This document shows positions 1 through 8,234 of a stretch of DNA of 57,912 nt, in pieces. Where the stretch lies: NCBI GenBank assembly GCA_016206665.1, contig JACQRC010000082.1, forward strand, positions 1 to 57,912, in the 5' to 3' direction. The stretch comes from Candidatus Omnitrophota bacterium (GTDB taxonomy: Bacteria; Omnitrophota; Gorgyraeia; Aquiviventales; JACQRC01). A program made the position numbers and the translations under genes. Each line of letters begins with the position of its first letter. The first letter of the stretch is position 1. The notes under the pieces are model-generated. The model was not told the DNA's origin. It saw only the letters and a list, made by a program, of their open reading frames with translations, and did no database searches.

Positions 1-17
1 GAGGGGCGGAGCCCCTC
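1..17. repeat. Small hairpin GAGGGGC-GGA-GCCCCTC (likely part of the tRNA-associated stem-loop element, cut by the window edge)
   Basis: Perfect 7-bp inverted repeat with 3-nt loop. Confidence 0.6.
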
Positions 18-21
18 CTAT

Positions 22-62
22 AACGGTTGCCGCAAGGGACGTAGAGTTCAGCGGCAACCGTT
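22..62. repeat. tRNA-abutting stem-loop 'M4', copy 1
   Basis: AACGGTTGCCGC (22-33) / GCGGCAACCGTT (51-62) perfect 12-bp stem, loop AAGGGACGTAGAGTTCA; ends at nt 62, tRNA-Tyr begins at 63. Confidence 0.85.
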
Positions 63-145
63 GGGCAGGTACCCAAGTGGCCAACGGGGGCAGTCTGTAA
101 AACTGCTGCGCTTGCGCTTCGGAGGTTCGAACCCTCCCCTGCCCA
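63..145 (+). tRNA. tRNA-Tyr (GTA)
   Basis: Acceptor GGGCAGG/CCTGCCC, anticodon GTA in CTGTAAA loop, long variable arm (class II), T-arm GGAGG-TTCGAAC-CCTCC. Confidence 0.95.
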
Positions 146-174
146 CTGTATTATTTTGACAATTGAGTCGTGTA

Positions 175-349
175 GGGAGGGTTCGAACCTACAGGGGGAG
201 TCCGAGGGGGAAGTACGGTTCCCCCTCGGCCATGCCGGTCTCGGTAGGGAAGGGAGGACTGAGGGAAACCGCAAGGTTTCCCTCAGGGAGGTTGCCGCAA
301 GGGACGTTGAGTGCTGCGGCAACCGACGGTTCGTACCCTCCCCTGCCCA
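175..349. repeat. Multi-hairpin element unit 2, bounded by GGGAGGGTTCGAACC and a tRNA-Tyr 3'-end-like sequence
   Basis: Contains hairpins 202-229 (CCGAGGGGGAA/TTCCCCCTCGG), 259-286 (CTGAGGGAAACC-GCAA-GGTTTCCCTCAG) and 290-324 (M4: GGTTGCCGC/GCGGCAACC), ending ggttcgtaccctcccctgccca (328-349), near-identical to tRNA-Tyr 124-145. Confidence 0.75.
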
Positions 350-378
350 TTTTTTACAATTTAATGACAGCGGTGCAT

Positions 379-520
379 GGGGAGGGTTCGAAGGGAGCGC
401 CGCGCCCCACGATTAAAGGCCGCGCGACACATCGGAGCGCGGCGACCATGCGCGGCGCGGGTGCCCGACCCGAAGCCCCGCCGCAGGCGGGGCGGAGGGC
501 GGCGAACCCTCCCCTGCCCA
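379..520. repeat. Element unit 3, bounded by GGGGAGGGTTCG/CGAACCCTCCCC inverted repeat and ending in tRNA-Tyr-like 3' sequence
   Basis: 12-bp inverted repeat 379-390 / 503-514; inner hairpin GCCCCGCC-GCA-GGCGGGGC (475-493); ends cgaaccctcccctgccca (503-520), identical to the tRNA-Tyr 3' end. Confidence 0.7.
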
Positions 521-530
521 TCTTTTTCAT

Positions 531-552
531 GGCCGTCCTCACAGGGACGGCC
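531..552. repeat. Hairpin GGCCGTCC-tcacag-GGACGGCC upstream of tRNA-Gly
   Basis: Perfect 8-bp inverted repeat. Confidence 0.6.
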
Positions 553-574
553 AATGTGGTTACACGGTGAGGTT

Positions 575-648
575 GCGGGTGTAGCACAACGGTAGTGCGC
601 CAGCCTTCCAAGCTGGTTACGCGGGTTCGACTCCCGCCACCCGCTCCA
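575..648 (+). tRNA. tRNA-Gly (TCC), CCA encoded
   Basis: GCGGGTG...CACCCGC acceptor, TCC anticodon in CTTCCAA loop, TTCGACT T-loop, terminal TCCA. Confidence 0.95.
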
Positions 649-656
649 CTTTACAT

Positions 657-1748
657 ATGACGATTCAAATCGCATCACCGGTCTTGGGTGCCGAGGAGCG
701 GCGGAACCTGCTGGCCTGTCTGCGCAGCGGGTGGGTTTCTGCCCGCGGGCCGTTCGTGGAGCAGTTCGAGACCGCCTTCCGCCATCTGTGCCGCACGCGG
801 TATGCGGTGGCGGTCTCCAGCGGGACGGCGGCTCTGCACGTCAGTCTCGCGGCGCTTGGCGTGGAACGCGGCGATGAGGTGATTGTACCGGCGCTCACCT
901 TCATCGCGACCGCCAACGCCGTCACCTACACCGGGGCCCGGCCGCGCTTCGCCGATGTGGATCCGGTCAGCTGGACGCTGGATCCCGATGCGGTCCGGCG
1001 GTGCCTCACGAAGCGGACCAGGGCGATCATCGCCGTGCATCTGTTCGGCCATCCGGCGCCGCTGGCGCCGCTGCGGCGCTTGGCACAACGGCACGGCCTG
1101 GCGTTGATCGAAGATGCCTGCCAGGCAGAGGGGGCCGTCTACCGCGGCCGTCCAGTGGGCGGCATCGGGGATGCCGGCTGCTTCAGTTTCTACGGCAACA
1201 AGACGCTGACCACCGGCGAGGGAGGCATGCTGGTGACCAATGACCGTCGGCTGTGGCAGCGCGCGCAGCTGCTGCGCGACCATGGCATGAGCCCACGGCG
1301 GCGGTACTGGCATCCGGTGATCGGCTTCAATTACCGGCTGACGAATTTGCAGGCGGCGCTCGGGATGGCCCAGTATCATCGGCTACGCATTCTGCTCCGC
1401 CGCCGCCGCGCCATCGCCACCGCGTATACCCGTCGGTTGCGCCGTGTGCCTGGTCTCGTGCTACCCTCAGAGCTCGCCGGGACGCGCCACGCCTACTGGA
1501 TGTATGCGCTGCTCGTCCAGCGTCCGTTTCCACTGACGCGCGACGCGCTGGCGCGGCGACTCGCGCGCGCCGGCGTGGAAACACGGCCATTCTTCACGCC
1601 CCTGCACCGGCAGCCGCCCTATCGGAGCGCTGAGCATTTTCCCGTAGCGGAACGTCTGGCCCGCGAGGGCTTGATGTTGCCGTCCTCCTCACATCTCACC
1701 TCCCAGACGATCACGAAGATCTGCCGTCTCATCGAGACCGCCGCATGA
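657..1748 (+). CDS. DegT/DnrJ/EryC1/StrS family PLP-dependent sugar aminotransferase (copy 1)
   Basis: SGTAALH, EDACQAEGA, FSFYGNKTLTTGEGGM motifs; close to the 36625 paralogue. Confidence 0.92.
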   Translation: MTIQIASPVLGAEERRNLLACLRSGWVSARGPFVEQFETAFRHLCRTRYAVAVSSGTAALHVSLAALGVERGDEVIVPALTFIATANAVTYTGARPRFADVDPVSWTLDPDAVRRCLTKRTRAIIAVHLFGHPAPLAPLRRLAQRHGLALIEDACQAEGAVYRGRPVGGIGDAGCFSFYGNKTLTTGEGGMLVTNDRRLWQRAQLLRDHGMSPRRRYWHPVIGFNYRLTNLQAALGMAQYHRLRILLRRRRAIATAYTRRLRRVPGLVLPSELAGTRHAYWMYALLVQRPFPLTRDALARRLARAGVETRPFFTPLHRQPPYRSAEHFPVAERLAREGLMLPSSSHLTSQTITKICRLIETAA

Positions 1749-3067
1749 AGATTGCGCTCATCGAGCGCATCGACGCCCGCCGCCGCGTGAACAAGGATCA
1801 AATGGGCGGGTATGGCATCGGGTTCGCCGTATCCCGCGATCCCGTCGGCCGGTTCATCGCCTGGAACAAGCGCCGGCGCAACGTGCCCGTGCTGGCGCTG
1901 GGGTATCTGGCGGCCATCTTTCGGCAGGCCGGACATGAGATCGAGGTCATCTCCGACGGACGGTTGCCCGACGGGGCGGATCTGACCCTGATCTACGCCT
2001 CCATCGTCGAATGCCATGGCGAGATTGCGTATGCCCGGCGGGTCAAGGCCGCCACGCGTTCGCACGTGGGATTCGTGGGCCCTTTTGCGTCGCAGAAGCC
2101 TGAGCTCTTTTTGGATGCGGCCGACTTTTTGATCCAAGGCGAACCCGAGGCTGCCGCCCGGCGCCTGGCGCGCGGGGAGCTGCCTCGCGGCGTCGCGGAG
2201 AGCCCGCAGCTGCAGGACCTCGACAGCCTGCCGTATCCCGCCTGGGACGCCTTTCCGCTGGCTGATTATTCCTATTACCCGTTGATCCTTGACCGGCCGT
2301 TTGTGTCGGTGCAGGGGTCGCGGGGGTGCGATTTTCTGTGCAGCTACTGCCCGTATGCCGCTTATTATGGCAAGGTGCGGCAGCGCAGCGTCGAGCATGT
2401 CCTGGGAGAGCTGCGTCACCTGGTCGAGCGGTATGGCGTGCGCGGAATCGAGTTCCGCGATCCGCTCTTCACCGTCAATCGCGCCTGGGTCGTGGCGTTC
2501 GCGCAGGCGCTGAGACAGGCCAAGCTGCCCATCCGGTGGGGCTGCGAGACCCGGATGGACCTGCTCGATGCTGAGTTGATCGACCTGCTGTACGCTGCCG
2601 GCATGCGCAGCATTAACTGCGGCGTCGAATCGGCCTCGCCCGAGGTCTTGAAGAGTGCGCGCCGCACCATGTCCTTTCCCAAGCTCGAACAGGAAATCCG
2701 CAACTGCGAGCGCAAGGGTATCCGGGTGGCCGCATTTTATGTCCTCGGGCTGCCCGCGGATACGACGGCGTCGATCCGGGAAACGCTGCGCTACGCCGGG
2801 CAGCTGAACACCTACGTGGCGCAGTTTCATATCAACACGCCCTTTCCCGGCACGCAGATGTACGAGCAACTTCGCAACCAGATCGTGGAGACGAACTGGG
2901 AGCGGTTTGATTCCTTCACCCCCGTCTTTCGCCACCCCAATCTCTCCTCGGATGAATTGGTGGGCTTGCGGCGGGAGGCCTTCGTGTCGTATTATTTTCG
3001 CCCGGCCTATCTCCGTAAACATCGGTCCGGGTTGGCTCAGGTGGTGGGATCCTGGTGGGCTCGATGA
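1745..3067 (+). CDS. B12-binding-domain radical SAM protein
   Basis: CDFLCSYCPY cluster motif (CxxxCxxC), N-terminal cobalamin-binding-like region; ATGA overlap with upstream gene. Confidence 0.88.
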   Translation: MKIALIERIDARRRVNKDQMGGYGIGFAVSRDPVGRFIAWNKRRRNVPVLALGYLAAIFRQAGHEIEVISDGRLPDGADLTLIYASIVECHGEIAYARRVKAATRSHVGFVGPFASQKPELFLDAADFLIQGEPEAAARRLARGELPRGVAESPQLQDLDSLPYPAWDAFPLADYSYYPLILDRPFVSVQGSRGCDFLCSYCPYAAYYGKVRQRSVEHVLGELRHLVERYGVRGIEFRDPLFTVNRAWVVAFAQALRQAKLPIRWGCETRMDLLDAELIDLLYAAGMRSINCGVESASPEVLKSARRTMSFPKLEQEIRNCERKGIRVAAFYVLGLPADTTASIRETLRYAGQLNTYVAQFHINTPFPGTQMYEQLRNQIVETNWERFDSFTPVFRHPNLSSDELVGLRREAFVSYYFRPAYLRKHRSGLAQVVGSWWAR

Positions 3068-4560
3068 CCGCGCCATCCTCGCGGCGGCCGATCCTTCCGT
3101 GGGCGGTGCTCGCGGGAGGTTGCGCCTTGCTCCTGTACGTCTTCACCCTGGCGCCGGGTGTGATGTGGGGCGACAGCGCCAAGCTGTCCATCTGGTCGTA
3201 CACGCTGGAGCTCCAGGTGGCCCTCACCTCCCATCCGCTGCGCTCGCTGGTCGGCCATCTTTTTAACGCGCTGCCCTGGGGTGATATCGCCTATCGGCAG
3301 AATCTTTGCTCGGCCGTGTGCGGTGCGCTGACCGTCGGGATGTTGGGGGCCCTCATCTATGAGCTGACGCACTCGATTCCGGCATCCATCGCCGGAGCGG
3401 CAGCCTTCGGCATCTCGCACACCTTTTGGCTGGTCTCCGTGATGGCAGAGTCCTACACATTGACGCTGCTGCTGCTGACCTGCGCCTGGTGGCTCGTGCA
3501 TCGCGGGGCCGCGGCCCGGCATCCGTGGTGGTGCTATGCGTCGGCTCTCGTGTTCGGCCTCAGCCTCACCAGCAGTTACCTGACCGTGGTCAGTCTCCCA
3601 TCCCTGCTGCTGATCCTCTGGTCTCAGGCCTGGTTTCGTGATCGCACCGTGTGGAGCCAGGGCCGCACCCTGGCCCTCTGTCTGCTGGCGACCCTGACGG
3701 GCGCCGGACTGTACGCGGCACTCCTGCTGCAACAGTGGCATCAGGAGTCGACGCATCTGGCCTACCTGTTCGGCGGCGCGTTCCGTCAATTCTTTTCCTG
3801 GCCCAAAATCCTGCCTGAGGTGGCGCGGTATCCCGGCTACCTAGCCTACCAGTTTCCCGTGGTGGGCCTGTGCCTGGCAGGGTACGGCTGCTGGCGGCAG
3901 CGGGCGATGGACCGTCCACGGTGGAGACCGCTGGCCTGCCTCTTTCTCGTCAACCTCATCTTCGGCGCCGGCTATATGCGCCAGCGACAGTTTTATCAAT
4001 GGCTGCCCTCGTACCTGGTGGCGGCGGTGTGGATTGGGGTGGGGGCCGCCGCGTTGTGGGCGCGCCTGCGCGCGCAGGCCAGGATGGCGCTGGCGGTGTC
4101 GCTGGTGCTCCTGCCACCGTTGGCGTACGCGGCGGCGCCGCGCCTCGCCGACACCCTCGGCCTGAATCCGACCCAGGCGCGAGTCTTGCGCCACCGCGAC
4201 AACAACCGGTATTTTCTCTGGCCGGGTAAGCGGCATGAAGCGGGGCCCACCGCCTTTGCCCGCGAGGTGCTCTCGTCTGTGCCGCCGCGCAGTATCGTGG
4301 TGGCGGATTTCACGCCCTGCATGGTGCTGCGGTACTATCAACGGGTGCTGGGCTGGCGCCAGGACGTCACGCTGAAGCTGGTCGAAACGGATGTCCCGCT
4401 CACCGTGGAGTATGTTGACGCGGTCCATCGTCAGGCGCCGCGCCGGGAGATCTTCCTGGTGGAGGCCTCGGAACCGGAGTATATGTCCGCGCCGCTGCGG
4501 ACGCGCTACCGGCTCGCGCCAGCCGGCAGCCTCCTGCGTCTGGAGGCGCGCCCACCATGA
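3064..4560 (+). CDS. Polytopic membrane protein, DUF2723/GT-C-like
   Basis: LYVFTLAPGVMWGDSAKL and repeated hydrophobic segments; ORF track start 3055, ATG at 3064 preferred. Confidence 0.75.
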   Translation: MTAPSSRRPILPWAVLAGGCALLLYVFTLAPGVMWGDSAKLSIWSYTLELQVALTSHPLRSLVGHLFNALPWGDIAYRQNLCSAVCGALTVGMLGALIYELTHSIPASIAGAAAFGISHTFWLVSVMAESYTLTLLLLTCAWWLVHRGAAARHPWWCYASALVFGLSLTSSYLTVVSLPSLLLILWSQAWFRDRTVWSQGRTLALCLLATLTGAGLYAALLLQQWHQESTHLAYLFGGAFRQFFSWPKILPEVARYPGYLAYQFPVVGLCLAGYGCWRQRAMDRPRWRPLACLFLVNLIFGAGYMRQRQFYQWLPSYLVAAVWIGVGAAALWARLRAQARMALAVSLVLLPPLAYAAAPRLADTLGLNPTQARVLRHRDNNRYFLWPGKRHEAGPTAFAREVLSSVPPRSIVVADFTPCMVLRYYQRVLGWRQDVTLKLVETDVPLTVEYVDAVHRQAPRREIFLVEASEPEYMSAPLRTRYRLAPAGSLLRLEARPP

Positions 4561-6377
4561 AGCTGTGGCGCGATGCCGCGTTGACCGCCGGACTCACCCT
4601 GTGCTCGGTGCTGCTCACCGGCTATCAATTTGGCGTGTCGGATCAGCTGCTCTTTTTACCGGCGGTGAACGGATGGTTGTCTGCCACGGGCTACCATTCT
4701 TCCGATCTGCTGATGAGTCATATTTGGACGACCCACCCGACCGTCTTCTGGTTTCTACTCGCTCCGCTCTTTCGCTGGCTGACCGTGCCGCAGACGCTCT
4801 TTCTGCTGTATATGGCCAGCCAGTGGGCCTATGTGGCCGCGATCTTCACGCTGGCCCGGCGGTTGTTCGGTGATGCCACGACGGCTGTGGTGGCGGTGTT
4901 GCTGCTCGCGCTCCCAAAAGCGGTCGGCAGCACGTGGATTGACACGCACTGCGTCTATTTGGTCCCACGCACGGTGGCCGTGCCGCTGGCGCTCTGGGGA
5001 TTTCTCGCGCTGCTCGACCGACGGTACCGTCTGGCGGCGGTCTTGACGGCGCTGGCCTTCGACATCCACCCAATATCAACGCTGCCGTGGGTGTTAGTGA
5101 TGGGATCCGCGCTGCTCGCCGACCGACGGGGCCTGGCGCGGACTGAGCGCGTCACCGCCTGGGTGCTGCTGATCGGTGGCATGTTGCCGCTGCTCATCTG
5201 GCGCTGGGTGATCCGCGAGCCCGGGGACTGGTTCGCGTCCACCGCCTGGCTGGAGATTCTCCGCCGCCGCGCCCCGCAGCCCTTCATCACCACCTGGTCC
5301 TGGTCGGACTGGTCACCTCTGCTCGTCAGCGGTCTCGCTTGGTTGGTCGCGCGTCCGGACATGAAGCCGTCAGCTGCAGAGCATCAGGTGTGGCGGGTGG
5401 TCTGCGTCGTGGGAGGCCTGGCGGTCGTTGCCGTCGTGTGCACCGAGCTCGTTTTCGTGCCGCTGGTGTTTCAGTTGCAGCTGCTTCGGGCCGGACAATA
5501 TCTCATCATGATCTCCGCCATCTACTTCAGCGGATATTTGCGGCAACTCTGGCATCAGCAGGGCCTGCGCCCGTGGCTCGCGGTGGTGCTGTTCTATGCG
5601 TTGTTTGCCATGTGGCCGCTGCTCTTTTATGGCGGGGTCGCCGTCGCCCTCTTCTGGGAGCGCGCCGCCCATCGCAGCCGCGGCAAACGTTGGCGTCGCG
5701 CGGACGCCTTGCTGATGGTTACCGCCGTGGTGGCGGTCATGGAGGCCGGTTTCGGTGTGTCGCCGGCGGGTGCCACCCGCACCGTGCCGGTGATGGCGGC
5801 GCTCGGATGTCTGTGGGTGCTGCAGCGCCTCGTCCGCCTTCGCTTTCAGGGGCCCAGGCGCCTGGTCCTGCTGGCCGGCGTGGCGGCGTTGGCCGTCGTT
5901 TCGCTGTGTCTGGATACGGAGGTGCGGCGCGTGGCACGGTCGCCATCCACCGCCCTGCGGGCCCGCATCGCCTGGCCGTTCGGCGCCACGACTGTCGATG
6001 ACTGGACCGAGGTGCAGCAATGGGCGAGGACCCAGACGCCACCGGGAAGCCTTTTCATCACGCCGCCGCACCTGGATGGCTTTCGGCTGTGGAGCGCTCG
6101 CAGCCCGGTTGTCGAATACAAAGATGGGGCGCTGGGCATGTTCAGCAGCCGCGTGGCGCTGGAATGGTGGCGGCGGATTCAGGACGTGCACGGCTGGCCC
6201 CGGGCCAAGAGCCGGGCCCATTACCAGACGATGAGCGAGTCAGAACTGGCGGGGGTCGCCCGGACCTACGGTGCCGGTTACGTCGTGGTGGAAGGGCCCA
6301 AGCCGTTGTCCTGGCGGAGCCTCCATGAGAATGGCACCTACGCCGTGTATGCCGTGCCCGAAGCAGCGTTCCGGTGA
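4557..6377 (+). CDS. Large polytopic membrane protein (GT-C-like/EPS-associated)
   Basis: 606 aa, many TM segments; ATGA overlap. Confidence 0.7.
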   Translation: MKLWRDAALTAGLTLCSVLLTGYQFGVSDQLLFLPAVNGWLSATGYHSSDLLMSHIWTTHPTVFWFLLAPLFRWLTVPQTLFLLYMASQWAYVAAIFTLARRLFGDATTAVVAVLLLALPKAVGSTWIDTHCVYLVPRTVAVPLALWGFLALLDRRYRLAAVLTALAFDIHPISTLPWVLVMGSALLADRRGLARTERVTAWVLLIGGMLPLLIWRWVIREPGDWFASTAWLEILRRRAPQPFITTWSWSDWSPLLVSGLAWLVARPDMKPSAAEHQVWRVVCVVGGLAVVAVVCTELVFVPLVFQLQLLRAGQYLIMISAIYFSGYLRQLWHQQGLRPWLAVVLFYALFAMWPLLFYGGVAVALFWERAAHRSRGKRWRRADALLMVTAVVAVMEAGFGVSPAGATRTVPVMAALGCLWVLQRLVRLRFQGPRRLVLLAGVAALAVVSLCLDTEVRRVARSPSTALRARIAWPFGATTVDDWTEVQQWARTQTPPGSLFITPPHLDGFRLWSARSPVVEYKDGALGMFSSRVALEWWRRIQDVHGWPRAKSRAHYQTMSESELAGVARTYGAGYVVVEGPKPLSWRSLHENGTYAVYAVPEAAFR

Positions 6378-7249
6378 CGGTCCCGCCGCTCGTGGCCGCG
6401 CTGCGCCCCCGTGACTGGCTGAAGAATGTGGCGGTCGCCCTGCCCATCCTCTGGCAGATGGCATTCACGGGGGAGCAGATCTTGCTGTTAGGGGCGGTCG
6501 CCGTGGTCTTGTTCAGCGCTGTCGCGAGCGGGGCCTATCTCATCAATGACTGGCTGGACCGGAAGGCGGATCGGTTGCATCCCACCAAACGCCTGCGGCC
6601 GCTGGCCGCAGGTTCGCTCAACTCCTCGACGGCGCTCGGGACGGCTGCCGTGCTGGTCATGGGCTCGCTCGGGATCGCGGTTGGCTGGCACCGTGAACTG
6701 GCCGCTGCGCTGCTGGTCTACTTCATCGCCATCACCGCCTATTCGCTCTGGTTGAAGCGCATCCCTGTCGTGGATCTGGCCGTCATTGCCGGCTTCCTGC
6801 TCCTGCGCGTGCAGGCCGGCGCGGTCGTCGCCGGTTGGCGGGTGCCTGCGCCCATCTGGTGGTGCCTGGGCGGCCTGGGCGTCGTGATTGCCGCCGGCAA
6901 ACGGCGCAATGAACTCCTGTTATTGAAACGGAAGGCCGGGCGGCACCGTCCATCGCTCGATCGGTACACACCGGCAGAGCTGGACCGCATCGTGGCCCTC
7001 GCTGCCGTCACGGCTCTGGCCGGCTATGGGTGGTATCTGTCATCCATGGAGGGCCAGGCCAGATTGGGGAGGTGGGGCGGCGCGCTGACCGGGCTGCTGA
7101 CGGCAGGCGGGTTGGCGCGCTACATCCATCTCATTCATCAACGGCGCAAGTCCGGAGAGCCGGCCCGGTTGATCCTGTCGGACCGGCCGCTCCTGTGGCT
7201 GGCGGCAGGGTGGCTGGCGGTGATCCTCTGGATCAACATGACGCGGTAA
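6374..7249 (+). CDS. UbiA-family prenyltransferase, decaprenyl-phosphate phosphoribosyltransferase-like
   Basis: LRPRDWLKN start, NDWLDRKADRLHPTKRLRPLAAG motif, TM segments; GTG start. Confidence 0.85.
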   Translation: MTVPPLVAALRPRDWLKNVAVALPILWQMAFTGEQILLLGAVAVVLFSAVASGAYLINDWLDRKADRLHPTKRLRPLAAGSLNSSTALGTAAVLVMGSLGIAVGWHRELAAALLVYFIAITAYSLWLKRIPVVDLAVIAGFLLLRVQAGAVVAGWRVPAPIWWCLGGLGVVIAAGKRRNELLLLKRKAGRHRPSLDRYTPAELDRIVALAAVTALAGYGWYLSSMEGQARLGRWGGALTGLLTAGGLARYIHLIHQRRKSGEPARLILSDRPLLWLAAGWLAVILWINMTR

Positions 7250-7259
7250 GGGCAGACGG

Positions 7260-8234
7260 ATGAAGACATTGGTCACAGGGGCGCCGGGGTGGCTGGGGAC
7301 GGCGCTGGTGGAAGCCTTGTGCGCGTCAAACAGGGCGGTGCGGTGTCTGGTGCATCCGAGGATGGACGCCACAACGCTCAAGCCGTACCCGGTCGAGGTG
7401 GTTGCTGGCGATGTCACCCTCCCCGCGTCATTAGGCGACGCGCTGAAGGAGATCGAGGTGGTCTACCACTGCGCCGGCATCATCCATCCGCACCGTATCC
7501 GCGATCTCTACAGGCTCAATCGCGACGGCACCCGCTCGTTGCTCGAGGCCAGCGTCGCCGCCGGGACGCGGAAATTCATCTTTGTCAGCAGCAACGCCGC
7601 GCAGGGGTACAACATTTCGCGCGACCGGCTCCTGACGGAAGCCGACCCATGCCATCCGGTCAGCCATTACGGCCAGAGCAAGTACGAAGCGGAACAGATC
7701 GTCACAGAGCTGGGGAAGCGCCACGGTGTTGCAACCGTGATCATCCGCCCGCCCGTCTATTACGGCCCGCGCCAGCCGGAGCGGATGATCATGGTGATGC
7801 GGCTCATGCGGCAGGGCCGGAGCATGATCTTCGGCGACGGGTTGAACCTGCGCAGCATGGCCTACATTGACAATGTCGTTCAGGGCCTGCTGCTGGCCGA
7901 GGAACGCGCGCCATCCGGCAGCCTGTATTGGATTGCGGACGAGCGGCCGTACACGACGGTGGAGGTCCTGCAGACGATGGCCCGGCTGCTGCAGGCGCCG
8001 TTTACGCCCCTACGGCTGCCGGCCGTGCTGACCCATGTGGCGGAGGCCATTGATCGGGGACTGGGCGTGATGAATCGCTATGCGATGGGCTTCCATGTGT
8101 TAGGGGAGGCGGCGAAGGACAGCGCGTGCAGTATCGCAAAGGCGCAAACCGAGCTCGGCTATCATCCCCAGGTCGCACTCGAAGAAGGCATGCGCCGGTC
8201 GATTGCCTGGGCCCATGATCGGGGGCTGTTGTAG
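7260..8234 (+). CDS. Extended SDR / NAD-dependent epimerase-dehydratase
   Basis: TGAPGWLG nucleotide-binding motif, YGQSK active site. Confidence 0.88.
   Translation: MKTLVTGAPGWLGTALVEALCASNRAVRCLVHPRMDATTLKPYPVEVVAGDVTLPASLGDALKEIEVVYHCAGIIHPHRIRDLYRLNRDGTRSLLEASVAAGTRKFIFVSSNAAQGYNISRDRLLTEADPCHPVSHYGQSKYEAEQIVTELGKRHGVATVIIRPPVYYGPRQPERMIMVMRLMRQGRSMIFGDGLNLRSMAYIDNVVQGLLLAEERAPSGSLYWIADERPYTTVEVLQTMARLLQAPFTPLRLPAVLTHVAEAIDRGLGVMNRYAMGFHVLGEAAKDSACSIAKAQTELGYHPQVALEEGMRRSIAWAHDRGLL

Noticed and set aside
22-62. Possible small self-cleaving ribozyme because of the CCGCAAGG string in the M4 hairpin
   Set aside because: Partial string similarity to twister-sister-type motifs only; I cannot place the other conserved segments, so not claimed. 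A covariance-model search would decide.
202-229. Group II intron domain V-like hairpin
   Set aside because: Ends in GTACGGTTC-like text but lacks the conserved bulge and catalytic triad arrangement; no intron-encoded protein nearby.
156-678. Small ORFs across the tRNA-Tyr/tRNA-Gly region
   Set aside because: They run through hairpins and tRNA-like repeats on both strands and have no protein-like features.
1619-3076. 485-aa minus-strand ORF
   Set aside because: Shadow ORF opposite the clear radical SAM gene; low-complexity Arg/Gly/Gln-rich translation typical of GC-rich antisense frames.
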